From the NCBI GenBank assembly GCA_947623455.1, contig OX392527.1:29194201-29258200 (forward strand): a stretch of DNA of 64,000 nucleotides, read 5' to 3'. Every line of letters starts with the position of its first letter. Within the stretch, counting starts at the first letter, position 1. A program made the translations under genes and the position numbers. The notes beneath the pieces are model-generated. The model ran no database searches. It worked only from the letters and a program-made list of their open reading frames with translations, and was not told the DNA's origin. Shown piece by piece: positions 42,564 to 53,784 of the stretch. This DNA is from Mimachlamys varia (taxonomy: Eukaryota; Mollusca; Bivalvia; Pectinida; Pectinidae).

Positions 42564-44366
42564 TTAAAGGGGCATCCCGCGAAAGTCTGAATGCCACTTC
42601 TTGAATGTACACGGTGTCTGCACCATTAATTATATTTCCCTGTTATTCCAATATTCACAGTCCACTCACAATGTCTATATTGACCACTCGCAAAATCGCT
42701 TTCCTCGGGAAAGCCCCGATAAAAATAGCGGTAATGACGCAACGTGACAAGCTTGTTGCAAGTCGCTTGACAGGTTTGACGGAAGAGGCTGTAAGGGAGG
42801 GGACGCATAATGTATACGGCTGCTGAAACGGAGACAAAGTTTTTGAATCACAGTCACATTAATAATCAGACATTAATTGCACACTTACCGGTATTCAAAT
42901 TAAGAAATATTTGTCGGCACATCGGCATCATACATCGACACCAGGAATTGCACATGGGTACGGAATACAGCCATTGTGCAAACCTTTTTTTATGTAAAAC
43001 CTCGGACTTAGAAAGCATCCCTCTAATATAATTCCGTGGTAAAACAGAGATTCTATGTAAAAGGTAATATTCACGAATCCTTCTTTTCAGACGATCTCAT
43101 AAAGGTATGCATGCATGGAAAAGTACAAAAATAAAAAAAAAAAACATGAAATGTTTGCATTTTTTTTTACAACTCAATGTCTTGAGGAGTTTTTTTCCGA
43201 CCATTCATATATACATTCATCTTCATTTGAACTCTATCTTACATTCAGCGTCTTCATACGTTAACACTTATCACGGAATGCGAATATTTAAGTCCATGCA
43301 CTCATATAATGAACCAAACACTAAACTTGACTATGTACATGTATATCAGATTTGGAACTGTTAAAAACTTAATTATAACTACCCGTTATGAATATGTTAT
43401 GATAATTCCGCTTTCTTTTTACATCTTTTTTATCGTCTTGTAAAGGGACATTGACCTTTAAAAAAAAAATGCAGGCATGGGAAATGCATATCGTATATGT
43501 TTGTTTCTTTTTTGCTTTCTTTTTTCCGTTATGTATATGTTTTCGTATGAAATTCAATACATGGCTCGCAACCCAATGATCTTTGTACCTTCACTTATTT
43601 ATAGATTAGGTATGAATATCACTTTTTTTCACGCGTGAAGACATAATTTTTGTATTCCTTTTGTCCAAATTGAAGCCGTGTGTATCTCGGTTGCACGTCC
43701 CGTTTTACAACGTAATCAAGCGACTTTTTTCTGTTACGGTATATATTGTATTTTTAAAGATCTTCTAGCAAGCAATATAACTCAATCATACCATTTTACT
43801 AGAGCATGATATATCATAAAGGGAATATTATAAAACACACTCTTAAGTTTAATATTACACACGCATTTTATGCAACAGAGGACTGAAACAGTTTCCCCTT
43901 GGGTAGCCCCAAAACCAAATCAAAGTTTTATTTGTGCAATTGTACCGTTACACAGAAGAAATATGTAACATACAAAAATAAAGCAGTTAGTTTCTCCTTT
44001 GAATACTTCCCATCTCTCAATATGGTTCCGTAACGCAGTTTTGCATCATATTTTGACCATTCGGCAACTTTCCGCTTAGTAGTTAGTCCTTATCGCGATA
44101 TAATGCAATATGGTGATACAAGGTAGAGTGTGATAACAATGGAAACGGCGCTAGCTGCGCATGCGTTGGTAGGTGGAAACCCCAAGCTGAAGCGTCTGGC
44201 TAGACGGATAGAAATTCCACTAGTTATTTTGAAATTATTCATTTTATGAATACATATCAGCAAAATCCGATCGTCGTAGTCCATAAGAATACCCACTCGA
44301 TAGGTGTATGTAATATTTTGAAAAAAAATTATGAAAAAGGCTTACTTTCGCGGGATGCCCCTTTAA
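42564..44366. mobile_element. Non-autonomous element with TTAA target site, 1.8 kb
   Basis: Left end TTAAAGGGGCATCCCGCGAA at 42564 and right end TTCGCGGGATGCCCCTTTAA ending at 44366 are perfect inverted copies; the match runs to AAAGT (19 nt inside TTAA). TTAA on both sides fits the target duplication of piggyBac- or Kolobok-type transposons. No transposase; frames inside are short. The interior is AT-rich with several poly-A/T runs. Confidence 0.8.
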
Positions 44367-44539
44367 AAAATCTATGTTACTGGTTCATCAAGTTTTTGTT
44401 CAAGTTATTTTATTCAGAAAATGTCGCCACAAGTTTGACCCATGTGCCTTTAATTAAAAGCGAAGTTAGATATTTTAATAAACATTCCAGTCTGTTACTA
44501 ACCGGATATAAATCCTGGATTTTTGTTATTATAAGATCG

Positions 44540-44745
44540 TGTAAGCTTAACTTCCATATGATTTGTTAGCTTAACTTCCATATGATTTGTTAGCTTAACT
44601 TCCATATGATTTGTTAGCTTAACTTCCATATCATAATTTAGCTTAACTTCCATATCATTATTTATCATACAGCAGTATTATCATTATCAGCATTTAGCTT
44701 AAATTCCATTTGATTAGTTAGCTGAACTTCCATACAAGTGTTAAA
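44540..44745. repeat. 24-bp tandem repeat
   Basis: About five good copies of TTAGCTTAACTTCCATATGA plus TTTG, then decayed units. Begins about 170 nt after the TTAA element. Confidence 0.88.
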
Positions 44746-45289
44746 GCTCACAATGTAACTAAGAAAAGCTTTCAATTGATTGTAAACGTGTATACGTATC
44801 CGAAAATAAAGATTATATCACTGAAAATACTTCTTTTAAATCCCATATATATCGTCGGTCTTTCACGTGGCTACAAACTCGTAGTCTTGGTTATGCAGAC
44901 ATTTCACAAGGAAACGTGTAAATACGACACGCTCAGGTGTGAAATTTGATATTTGAACCAAACCTGAATGATATTACTAGTTTGATATCTTAAAAGTAGA
45001 CATTAGCGTTAATAAGCCGTATGTTTGTTTCACTTGCAACATTTGTTTTTTGTTAATTCTTTTATAAGCAAAATATGTAGCTAGTTTCATGGAAATATGT
45101 ATCTTTTCATTTCCATATTATTTCTCAATTACTATATCTTTTCGATATCGATGTCCATATTCTGCAGCTGATATATAAAAGAGAGGCTCAATTGGCCTGC
45201 ATCGCTCACCTGGTAACAGTCGCTTACTTACAATCCTAAAATGCATTACTGCAAGACATTCAGAAGAACATGTCGAGATTTAAACACAT
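44746..45289. other. Non-coding stretch
   Basis: AT-rich. Near 45183 the block GAGGCTCAATTGGCCTGCAT plus CGCTCACCTGG resembles the start of a bivalve repeat family whose tail appears at 48235. No gene. Confidence 0.4.
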
Positions 45290-45930
45290 ATTACCCTGTG
45301 ACCTTGAAAGTAAGACAGGGTCATTTTCATTCGCAAACTTTGTTTGGCTTCTTCCAATGAAGCTATCAGCCAAATATCAAGTCTCTATGCCTTCTGGCAT
45401 TTCAGAAGTCGTGTAAATATTTTAACAGATTTGAACCCTGTGACTTTGAATATGGGTCAAAGACATTTATTTTCGTAAACGTTGTTAGGCTTCATCCAAG
45501 GAACCTTTCAACTTTTATAATGCGACTAGGCATTTTGGTAAATCAGAAGAAGTCGTTTAAAGCTTTCAACAGATTTGACCCCTGTGATCTTGACTATTGG
45601 TCAAGGTCATTTTTTTTTACAAATATTGTCGGCCTTAATCCAATGAACCTGTCAGCCATGTAGCATGCTTCTATGCCTTTTTGACACATACACTTATGGT
45701 CAGGAGAATAAACATTTATATATAAACAACTTAGCGACATTAGAATAATAAAAACATTATATAAAAAAATAAAAATCAAATTTTCTTTTTGTAGGTCAAG
45801 TGATTTTTTCGCAAACTTTGTTCAGCTCCTTACAAGAAAGCTACATTATTGTACCAGCCACATTTCATGTCACTAGGCCCTTCGGTATTTCAGAAGTCAA
45901 GATGTCTTTTGGCCAACATTTTTCATAATT
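45290..45930. repeat. ~143-bp degenerate tandem monomers
   Basis: CCCTGTGA(C/T)(C/T)TTGA blocks at about 45294, 45434 and 45579, each followed by GGTCA...CATTTT, CAAAC/TTTGTT, CCAATGAA and a TTCAGAAGTC block. The fourth monomer is split by the fragment at 45689. Confidence 0.78.
45689..45795 (+). mobile_element. Broken half of the 8961 foldback family
   Basis: CACTTATGGTCAGGAGAATA, ATTTATATATA and AAATTTTCTTTTTGTA follow the order of the left arm of the element at 8961-9155. The second arm is missing and the fragment interrupts a tandem monomer. Confidence 0.65.
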
Positions 45931-48234
45931 TCATATTTCAATCTCATTTGGTGTAACAATTCGTGTAGTGACCGATACCCCGTCTCCTTCGGTGTCGGCA
46001 AAATGGACAGGCTAGGTGACGACCCATTTATATCAGCCTATTGAATATGCATATTTTGACCGGGATTCTAGGTCACGTGATGTGTGACGTCATTAAGGCA
46101 CAACGTATCCGATACATGCACCTATTTCGATACGCCGATTTCATATTTATGTATTATCTGCAAGTGTAAGCATAGACCTCTTATCTAATTGCTTTGTGTA
46201 AGTAATGACAGCAACCAATACATGTTGTGTTGTTAAAATTATCAGTCGTCATTACTGATCCTGTCAGAAAATAAAACTGACCTAATTCCGATTTTGCTTG
46301 AATTGCATTCAATTCGAATCTAGTCTGTGACGTCTCCAAGCTTAGAGACAGTGATATAAGTTACACAATCTGATTTTACAGCAACTGAGCAATGTAAATT
46401 ATATGTAGCCTTACCTGTCATACATATACTAGCCAAGGGGCATTTGTTGTATCTACAATGTAGCTGTGAGTTGTGGCAGGTGTACTAATTACCATGTAAT
46501 TACCAAGAGGCGTGAATGTTATGACGTTTTAATAATTGCATATTTTAAAATACCAACATAAACCTTTGGTTATCGGATTTTTCAGGGACGTGTATGTGTC
46601 CCTGGATTGATGATATATTCTCAGGGGTGGATCCAAGACTTGTAGGTGCGTTAATGTGACACACTTCCACTTTATGATATAAACCCAAACTTATACAGAT
46701 CTTATTTATGAAAACTGTATGAAAAACAAGATTTAAACTCGTCCAATGATCACCAACTAGAGTTAGCCTAACAAAATTCATTTATTTATCGTGTTCGAAT
46801 TTTACGTATATTTAGGTTTCTGTTTTAGTACAATTTTAAAAATATGACGCAGTATTTTTCTGCGCTAGGATTTATAGTAATCATTTCAAACTGCAACCAC
46901 TTCAACCCAAAACTGGGTGACTAAGAGATGTCGTAAAAACGTATGCAGTAATCATAGGAAAACAATTTTCTAATATGTTTCAATACTCATTAGCGTATGT
47001 TATTTGTTTTTTTTTCATGGCTACAGACTTTATCCTTTATTCCACACAAATTGACTGGTGTATTACTGAATTAAGTGAAATAAAAAAGTCGAGAAGAGCC
47101 TTTTATTTTTGCAAACCGATTTCTGTTTTAAACAATATTTCGATTTAACACAAATAATTCAAACTGTCATGTTTTCACAATGTCTGCTTTACTGATTCTA
47201 GGCAGAAATTGTTTGTTTACGTGCACAGTTCAAATATTTGAATGAAAGTGTTTGCATTCCATATGTATGTGCTGTTCTATATAATCCTATACGTGTACAG
47301 TATATGTTGGAGTGTTGGGGTTTGCCGGACACTGAAACATAAACTCGCCGTTGTATTATTTACTTCATTATCTCCACACATCATACAGTACTATTGACGT
47401 CATAATACGTATAAAATACTTCTGAAGTACTAACGATTTTTTTAACTGTACAACGTAAATAGTATTAATTAGCAAACCACATGATTTTAAAATCAACAAG
47501 ATCAACACGGAGTATATTACCGGACACTATATATCCAATCAAGGAAGATTTGATGTTTGCGAATTTTACATGTTGTGGGTACAACTTGGAACACATATTC
47601 ATGAATCAGCACTGTTATGCTGTTTTAATTTAATTCCATCTAAATAAAGTCAATACAATAAAATGTTTGAAAAAAATTGCCATTTCAAGAAAATGGCTCC
47701 GTCCGGTAATATATTCACATCCGCTCTATGCGTGTCTGTTGCAACTGTATTCATATACTATCTATAAAACCAATATGTAATGTGTCTGTAAAAATCATAT
47801 AGTCCTTTCCCACACTTTTTAACTCCGTAGTCCTTAGTAGAAGCATTATTGTTAGCAAGAGGCGGGTGTGTAATACACACTAACATTACGATGTTTTTAA
47901 TTGGCATTCCCCGTTTCCTTTCTTAAGTTTATAATTACATAGCTATATTTTTTTCAAGATATTTTATTCGTAAATCAAAAGAATTAAACAACAATCAAGA
48001 TTGACTTACATGTCAATCAGTTGTGCTTCAATGACGTCACATGTACCACGTGACCGGTCTGTTCATTAAAATTCTCGCCAGTCGGGAGCGGTCAACTTTG
48101 ACTGTCAATATCTAGATCTCGGGAAAAAATCGAATGCTCGTTGATCGACTAATCAGCATTTATTGAAATGTGCTACAAGTTTCATCACTTTTTACAAGAT
48201 TTTCAAAATCTTGGCCACAATCCTTTAAAGGAAA
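45931..48234. other. Non-coding stretch with minor dyads
   Basis: No supported gene over 2.3 kb. A short CAGGGACGTGTATGTGTCCC palindrome lies near 46584. Frames at 46545 and elsewhere lack domains. Confidence 0.4.
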
Positions 48235-48315
48235 AGTTGACGGGCGCAGGACGGACGACGGACGCCGCACCATCACAAAAGCTCAGTTTGCCCTTCGGGC
48301 CAAGTGAGCTAAAAA
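48235..48315 (+). repeat. GGACGACGGACGCC tail and hairpin, second copy
   Basis: GACGGGCGCAGGACGGACGA, then the hairpin GCTCAGTTTGCCC-TTC-GGGCCAAGTGAGC at 48281-48309, followed by TAAAAA. Matches 39195-39261. Confidence 0.6.
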
Positions 48316-48927
48316 ACGAAACTGTACGGACTATTTGTATGTAGGCATATAAGAGACTCGTCGCTTTGCGGTTACAAAAATGAGAACCGGCCTGACCGAT
48401 TTTCTTGTATAACCACACATTCCTTACCTGATTTCTGAGCTAAAAGTTTCTAAAAGTAATATGTCTGCCACTTCGTTAGTTACAATGTACGATGAACGGA
48501 AACATAGGGTAAATTCGGGGACATCTCGAAAGCATTTTAACTAAAACAGTTTGTTTTCCTATGAATAGACAGGTTTTTTACTTGTACTGTCAGCTTTAAC
48601 TTCCATATTGTTTTAACAAACCTGATATGGTACATGGTGCATTTATTTTGCTGTAAATGACCAAAATGACCAAAATGACCATTTCTTTAAGGAAGACGAA
48701 ACATTCAATAAATATGCTTTTAGGGAATTAAGTTATTCCACTTGATTAGAAATGTTCTAAAATAACACCTGGCCATTAATTTAGATTCCGATTAAGTTCT
48801 GGGTATAAACCTAAAATTTCAGTATTCATTATGAAATGTTTACCCGGCCAATCATTCAGGATGCTGCATGTAAGATGCATGCCAATGTTTGTACATACAA
48901 ATACAAGATCATATGAATATAGTGTAC
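48316..48927. other. Region beyond the zinc-finger gene's 3' end
   Basis: AT-rich; CAAAATGAC is repeated three times near 48660. Nothing else seen. Confidence 0.35.
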
Positions 48928-48933
48928 TTTATT
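48928..48933 (-). terminator. Candidate polyadenylation signal of the zinc-finger gene
   Basis: AATAAA on the - strand, about 405 nt past the stop codon at 49338. Position and orientation suit a 3' UTR end; not verified. Confidence 0.4.
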
Positions 48934-49337
48934 AAAACTGTATCGTAAAACGTAACTCAACAAGATTAAACACCAGCCCCATATTTTTTCAAAAGTATAC
49001 TAACACTAAAAATATCATTATTATTTACATGATCTCATTCATATCAATATACTAATAATCTTGTAATATGGCTTACATTAACATCCCTTCCCTTAACATT
49101 ACAAAAACAAAATCCCAGTGTGTAGGTTCCGCGTCACCGATAAGTCATTACAAACACAAACAAACACATGTACTGGGCATTGTTTTTCCCGTTTGTGTAA
49201 CATGTGTTTAAGATATTGACCTGAATGATCAAATTACATCAAATACAACTGCCCACACCCCCACTGCATAAAATGCAGCTCTTCAAGTGAGTCATCTCCC
49301 ATCACTTGATCATATGATGATTACGTGTTATTGTTGT

Positions 49338-52205
49338 CTATTCATGCTCCACCATGTGAGAGACGAGCTGGCTGATTTCCGGGAAGTCTGTGCTGCATAG
49401 GTTACACTGAAAAGGTCCAACTGTGTCGCTCGGCAAGACAATTATTACCTGCTTGTCGTCCAGTCCCGAAGAAACGTCAGTCTGAGCAGTCTCTTCAGAT
49501 GCCTCCTGGCTTTGCTCCTGACGCTGAATGGACGATATGGCTGCCGCTATAGCATCAGCCGTACGCGAGTGCTGTATTTGGTCAGCCGTTTCAGTACCTT
49601 GTATATCCGAGTCATTCACCGTTGATTCTATGTACATGAATTGTAGCGTCTGCGCTGCGTATTCGCCGACGTTGTCATGACTTGTTATGTGTCGATGAAA
49701 CGCCTTCTTTTGACGAAATACTTTTTTACATTCCGGACATCGGTAGATCTGCTTCGAAACTTGATCGTGCCGTTTCAAATGCTTCTTCAAATTATGTCGC
49801 TGATTAAAACTTTTTTTACATTTTTCGCATACATGTGGCTTGATTGGGGAGTGCGTTTTCATGTGCATAGCAAGGTCGTCCGTGCGACGGAAAGATTTAC
49901 TACAAGTCTTACATTTATGGGGACGCTCCCCGGTGTGGATCCGCTGATGGCGCTTGAAGTTAGAGTACGAGGTAAAACTCGCTGTACACGTCTCGCACTG
50001 GAATCTGTCAGCTTTGCTACTGTCAGTCTCGTGTATGCGCTTGATATGTGTGAAAAGGTAGTTCCTACAGGCGAACGATTTCCCACAGATGTGACACACG
50101 TTGTTGGACCGACCTTCGTGGATTTCCTTATGTCGATTCAGGTTACTCAAAGAGAAGTAGGAGGAGCTACATACATCACAAACATAGTTCTTTATACCAG
50201 CATGGACGCGTTCGTGGAGCAGTAGATCACAACGCCGACTAAAGCGTTTGGAGCATTTTGTACACTGGTGGTCTTTTGCGGGGGGTTTCCTGTCTTTTTT
50301 CCTCCCATCTTTTGATGTATCAATAGTAAGAGTTACTTTACTGAAGCCCGTTTTCTCGCAATTTTCGTTCATATGACGCTTGAGGTTCCCGCTTTTAGCA
50401 AAGCTTTTACCACAGAATTCACATTTAAAGCGATCACTGGACTCTTCAGCAGTCGCTAAAGGTTCCAGTTTAGGTTTTATATCAGTGTCAGGATTTGCAT
50501 TTGACGTATTTGCCTCTTCGTCTGATTTGTTGTGGGCTCTTTCACTCGCTTCGTTTTCGTTTGCATTCTGAAACGATTCCTCAATATCGTTGATGTCAGT
50601 GACGTCTGGTAGGGTTATGAGCGCTTGCTGTAAGTCGGTATGTTTAGATTGATTTTCAGTGACATGTTGCACATCACCAGAAGTGCAGCTTTCGTCCTCA
50701 TCGTTATTTGTCAGACTGCTGGAGGTCATTTCGGACAAGTGGAACTCGAGCTTATGTTTCTCAAGCCAATATTTGGAGTTCATCAATTTTCCACAAAGCT
50801 TGCATGGGAACTGTCCGCCGTGTTCATGGCCACAGTGATCCTGGTGTTGTGTTTTACTAACGAAAGTTTTGTCGCATAAATCGCATGCAATGTCTTTACT
50901 CACGTCGTGACTCAGTATGTGTTTGTCGAGTTTATCTGGCGAGGAGAAACTAATGCCACACTTTATACACACACACTTACTCGGTCTGTAATGTGTTTTC
51001 ATATGCACCCGGAGGTCGTCAGCTCTATAGAAGCACATTGTACACACGCTGCAGCAGAACTCTCGGCTATCGGAATGCTTTTTCATATGCCGACGAAAGT
51101 TTGATGGATTGTACTTTATCTTCAATCCACATATATGACAGCTGTGGGGCTCCTGTTCCTCGTGAACTTTTATGTGATCCTTCAGGTATCGACGGCGCTT
51201 GAATTTTTTATTGCAGATCTTGCACTCATTGGTGCCCCCACCTGCATGCTCCGACATGTGACGGTTGGGTGACTTTTTGTCTCGACATAACAGCTCGTTC
51301 TCTTCTTTAACCGATTTTTCATATGTCATTTTTTTCGCAGTTGGTCGGGAAGTACGAGAGCTGCGTCTGGTAGGTACCGGAGAATCATCTGCGTTTACGG
51401 CTTCCTTCTTAATCATCACCTTCTTTCCCTGTTTAGAGCCTGGTGACGCACTGAAGTCCAGGTGCACATGGCGTAGTACGTCCTGATCTGTAAACACGCT
51501 TCCGTTTCCTTTAGCTGAAGTCACGCTGTCGTTCATATCTGTATTTGGACCTTCTGTGTCCACACCTGGTTGGTTTACTGATATAGATTTGTCTTCAGGA
51601 ATGCAATCTTTTTCGTGCTCCTCTAATTCGCTTTCTGTGACGAATTCTTTCAAACAATGGTCGCATGCCAGTTCTTCAACTTCCGCATGGGACGACAGGT
51701 GACGTTTAAAACCTGGCTGGTCTACCTCTAGAACTTCGCCACACACATAACACACCCTTAACAGACTACTATGTGTAAGAAAATGCTCGTGAAATTGTTG
51801 AGCACAATGGAATCGTTTTCGGCACTCTGTACAACTGTGCTGTCGTTTAGCAGGTGTCATTGCCATATGCATATTCAAAACTTTTTGAGAAACGAAGCAA
51901 CTTTGACAAAACCCACACTTAAAAATCTGTTGACTGTGTATCGCCCGAGTGTCTGATTTACTTGCCTGCTTTGATGTCAAGTCCTCCTCGTCGCGCGCAT
52001 TCGACTGGTCACGTGACTGAGAAACGTTACGACAGTGGTGTTTCTTTAAATAAGTATCGGACATGAAAAAGTTGTTACATTTTCCACACTTAAAGCCTCG
52101 TCGACGGTTCACATGGTAACTTTTGTGTCTTTCCAATGTTTGCAAGCTGAAGAAGACCTTCTTGCAAATACTGCATTGCAACTTCTTTTTCCTGTTTGCT
52201 CCCAT
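49338..52205 (-). CDS. C2H2 zinc-finger protein, 955 aa, ~21 fingers
   Basis: Likely nuclear DNA-binding regulator; target unknown. One uninterrupted exon holds the whole frame, starting MGANRKKKLQCSICKK. Finger groups (Cys1 to last His): residues 11-31, 40-58 (HHC end), 97-113 region (atypical), 125-145, 152-173, 181-201 (C2HC); then 328-348, 356-377, 385-405, 413-433, 441-462, 468-489; then 595-616 (C2HC), 648-668, 676-696, 704-725, 737-757, 765-785, 793-813, 823-843; and a lone finger at 934-954 ending at the C-terminus. Only the 757/765 pair has a TGERPHK linker. Between groups are acidic, Ser/Asn/Asp-rich spacers (residues 202-325 with a basic RRSSRTSRPTAKK patch and IKKE, a possible SUMO site; 490-590; 845-930). 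No BTB, KRAB or SCAN domain. Resembles generic invertebrate poly-zinc-finger proteins; no ortholog named. Confidence 0.93.
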   Translation of the reverse strand: MGANRKKKLQCSICKKVFFSLQTLERHKSYHVNRRRGFKCGKCNNFFMSDTYLKKHHCRNVSQSRDQSNARDEEDLTSKQASKSDTRAIHSQQIFKCGFCQSCFVSQKVLNMHMAMTPAKRQHSCTECRKRFHCAQQFHEHFLTHSSLLRVCYVCGEVLEVDQPGFKRHLSSHAEVEELACDHCLKEFVTESELEEHEKDCIPEDKSISVNQPGVDTEGPNTDMNDSVTSAKGNGSVFTDQDVLRHVHLDFSASPGSKQGKKVMIKKEAVNADDSPVPTRRSSRTSRPTAKKMTYEKSVKEENELLCRDKKSPNRHMSEHAGGGTNECKICNKKFKRRRYLKDHIKVHEEQEPHSCHICGLKIKYNPSNFRRHMKKHSDSREFCCSVCTMCFYRADDLRVHMKTHYRPSKCVCIKCGISFSSPDKLDKHILSHDVSKDIACDLCDKTFVSKTQHQDHCGHEHGGQFPCKLCGKLMNSKYWLEKHKLEFHLSEMTSSSLTNNDEDESCTSGDVQHVTENQSKHTDLQQALITLPDVTDINDIEESFQNANENEASERAHNKSDEEANTSNANPDTDIKPKLEPLATAEESSDRFKCEFCGKSFAKSGNLKRHMNENCEKTGFSKVTLTIDTSKDGRKKDRKPPAKDHQCTKCSKRFSRRCDLLLHERVHAGIKNYVCDVCSSSYFSLSNLNRHKEIHEGRSNNVCHICGKSFACRNYLFTHIKRIHETDSSKADRFQCETCTASFTSYSNFKRHQRIHTGERPHKCKTCSKSFRRTDDLAMHMKTHSPIKPHVCEKCKKSFNQRHNLKKHLKRHDQVSKQIYRCPECKKVFRQKKAFHRHITSHDNVGEYAAQTLQFMYIESTVNDSDIQGTETADQIQHSRTADAIAAAISSIQRQEQSQEASEETAQTDVSSGLDDKQVIIVLPSDTVGPFQCNLCSTDFPEISQLVSHMVEHE

Positions 52206-52257
52206 CTCGATGCGAAGTCAATGTTGCATCATGCCAATCATCAGTTCATTCTGTTAC
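52206..52257 (-). other. 5' UTR part of the coding exon, with upstream ATGs
   Basis: A good acceptor (TTTGTCTCTGCAG) on the - strand ends at 52258, so the coding exon begins at 52257, 52 nt before the main ATG. In this leader lie ATGAACTGA (Met-Asn-stop), then ATGATTGGCATGATGCAACA ending in a TGA (seven codons). Neither is in frame with an extended main protein. They may reduce translation of the main frame. Confidence 0.6.
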
Positions 52258-52848
52258 CTGCAGAGACAAATGATACATTTTAGGTTTGCAATACAAACAA
52301 GCGTTGAACATATATTTCACCAGTTTCTCTAATTGATGTGTCTGCATCACTCCATGTATCACTCATATCCATGTAATACTAGTATATGTTTGTACAAGTA
52401 TTCTGTTTATGCGCAGGGGTCCCACGTGTTTGGTATGATGAGCAAATATGGTGGAAAAAGAACGCTTCGAAGGGCAACAGTGAATACTGAAGCCCAGATA
52501 TTTATGTATGTACACATGTAGAATTCGAATTTTTTTTATAAATATCATGTTTCGGTAATAAAAATACATAGACATAGACCTATTTACTGATATTGCTTGG
52601 TTTTAAAGTCATTGAGCATGTACCGTGATATTTTCAGACAGAAAACAGGACCCCATATCCGTCCAATCACGTTTTCTACTGGATATGCACTTTGTCAATT
52701 TTAAGAACATTTACGAAACAAAAACGCAATAAAGAAAAACACATAGCATGTGATCATGTCTAAGGCGTCCCAATTTCAAGATTGCCCTATATATACAATG
52801 TTAGCATGTTTCCATTAAGATCAGCCTTAGTTAGAAAGAACATCTCAC

Positions 52849-52958
52849 CAATGAGACACTTTGAAGCGACACTGTGTCCGTGCACCAGCATATGTCGCTG
52901 CATGTTCAATTTTGACGACAGCATCTTGCAACATTCCTCACAAATGACTATATTATAA
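52849..52958 (-). CDS. Orphan exon encoding one C2H2 zinc finger
   Basis: On the - strand, acceptor CTATTTTATGCAG precedes 52958 and donor G|GTGAGA follows 52849, giving a 110-nt exon. One base in, it is open throughout and encodes YNIVI, then the finger CEECCKMLSSKLNMQRHMLV plus H, spaced exactly C-x2-C-x12-H-x3-H with hydrophobic residues at the two core positions, then GHSVASKCLI. It lies about 0.6 kb upstream of the 21-finger exon, same strand. Joined directly to the acceptor at 52257 it reads GNRMN and then a stop, so it is either an alternative exon of a short isoform, part of another transcript, or a remnant. No initiating exon found. Confidence 0.6.
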
Positions 52959-53784
52959 CTGCATAAAATAGGATGAAGCGAGGAAATAACATTCTAGTAA
53001 GTTTTTACTCAATGATCTATAATATAGTCTTCATAATATCCATGTAAAGCATGCAAGTTACCGTCTTAACAAATTTGTCTGTCGCCCTAGTAGCTTATAC
53101 ATAAGCCATCATCACCATACCATGGATACAGGTAAACATTATATTTTAGTTTTGAATGAGGAAATGTAAAATCAGGCTTAGTTTTCTTTTTCGACTAGAT
53201 TCACATCTATTTATCTATGTTTATCTATTATTGTAGTCTCATGTTGACCATACAGCACAAAATATGCACCGATAATATATATGACACTTCATATGTTTGT
53301 GATATCCGATATATCATAGACAAACTAAAAACCAAATATGGTGGTGTACAAGACCACACCTACTGGTACCGAAGGTCGCGTACACCAAAATAAAAGAATA
53401 CATGGGGCGTTTTCGCGACAGACAATAGCATTATATTGATTTAAAAGAGATAACATTAAGCGTTGTATTTCTCGTACTGATGTTAAAATTGACTTGAGAT
53501 GCATATCAAGCTGGTAAACGTAATACGAGGCGGGTCATGTTTTCTGTCTCAAAATATCGTGTTAACTGCTTCAATAGCTTCCAAACCAAGCGATGCCCGT
53601 AAATTGGTTTCCTACGAATGGAAAGGACTAACATGTTTTCACCAAAACGTGATACACTTTGTATTTAAAAGATGTTTTATTTCTGCTAAAAAATATTACA
53701 TACCCCGTTTTCTCTCTGAGCGTTGTTTTTTTTCACCATGTTTTCTCATCAAATCAAATTACACGCACATTATACCAAACACGT
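52959..53784. other. Non-coding stretch, nothing firm
   Basis: Possible upstream introns or promoter of the zinc-finger gene. A local dyad GGTGGTGTACAAGACC/GTACACCAAAAT lies near 53340-53390. No supported exon. Confidence 0.35.

Noticed and set aside
42626..42857. Three staggered ~60-codon - strand frames
   Set aside because: Chance frames inside a non-autonomous TTAA element.
49677..50225. 182-codon + strand frame opposite the zinc-finger gene
   Set aside because: Antisense shadow of a well-supported C2H2 coding exon; no independent features.
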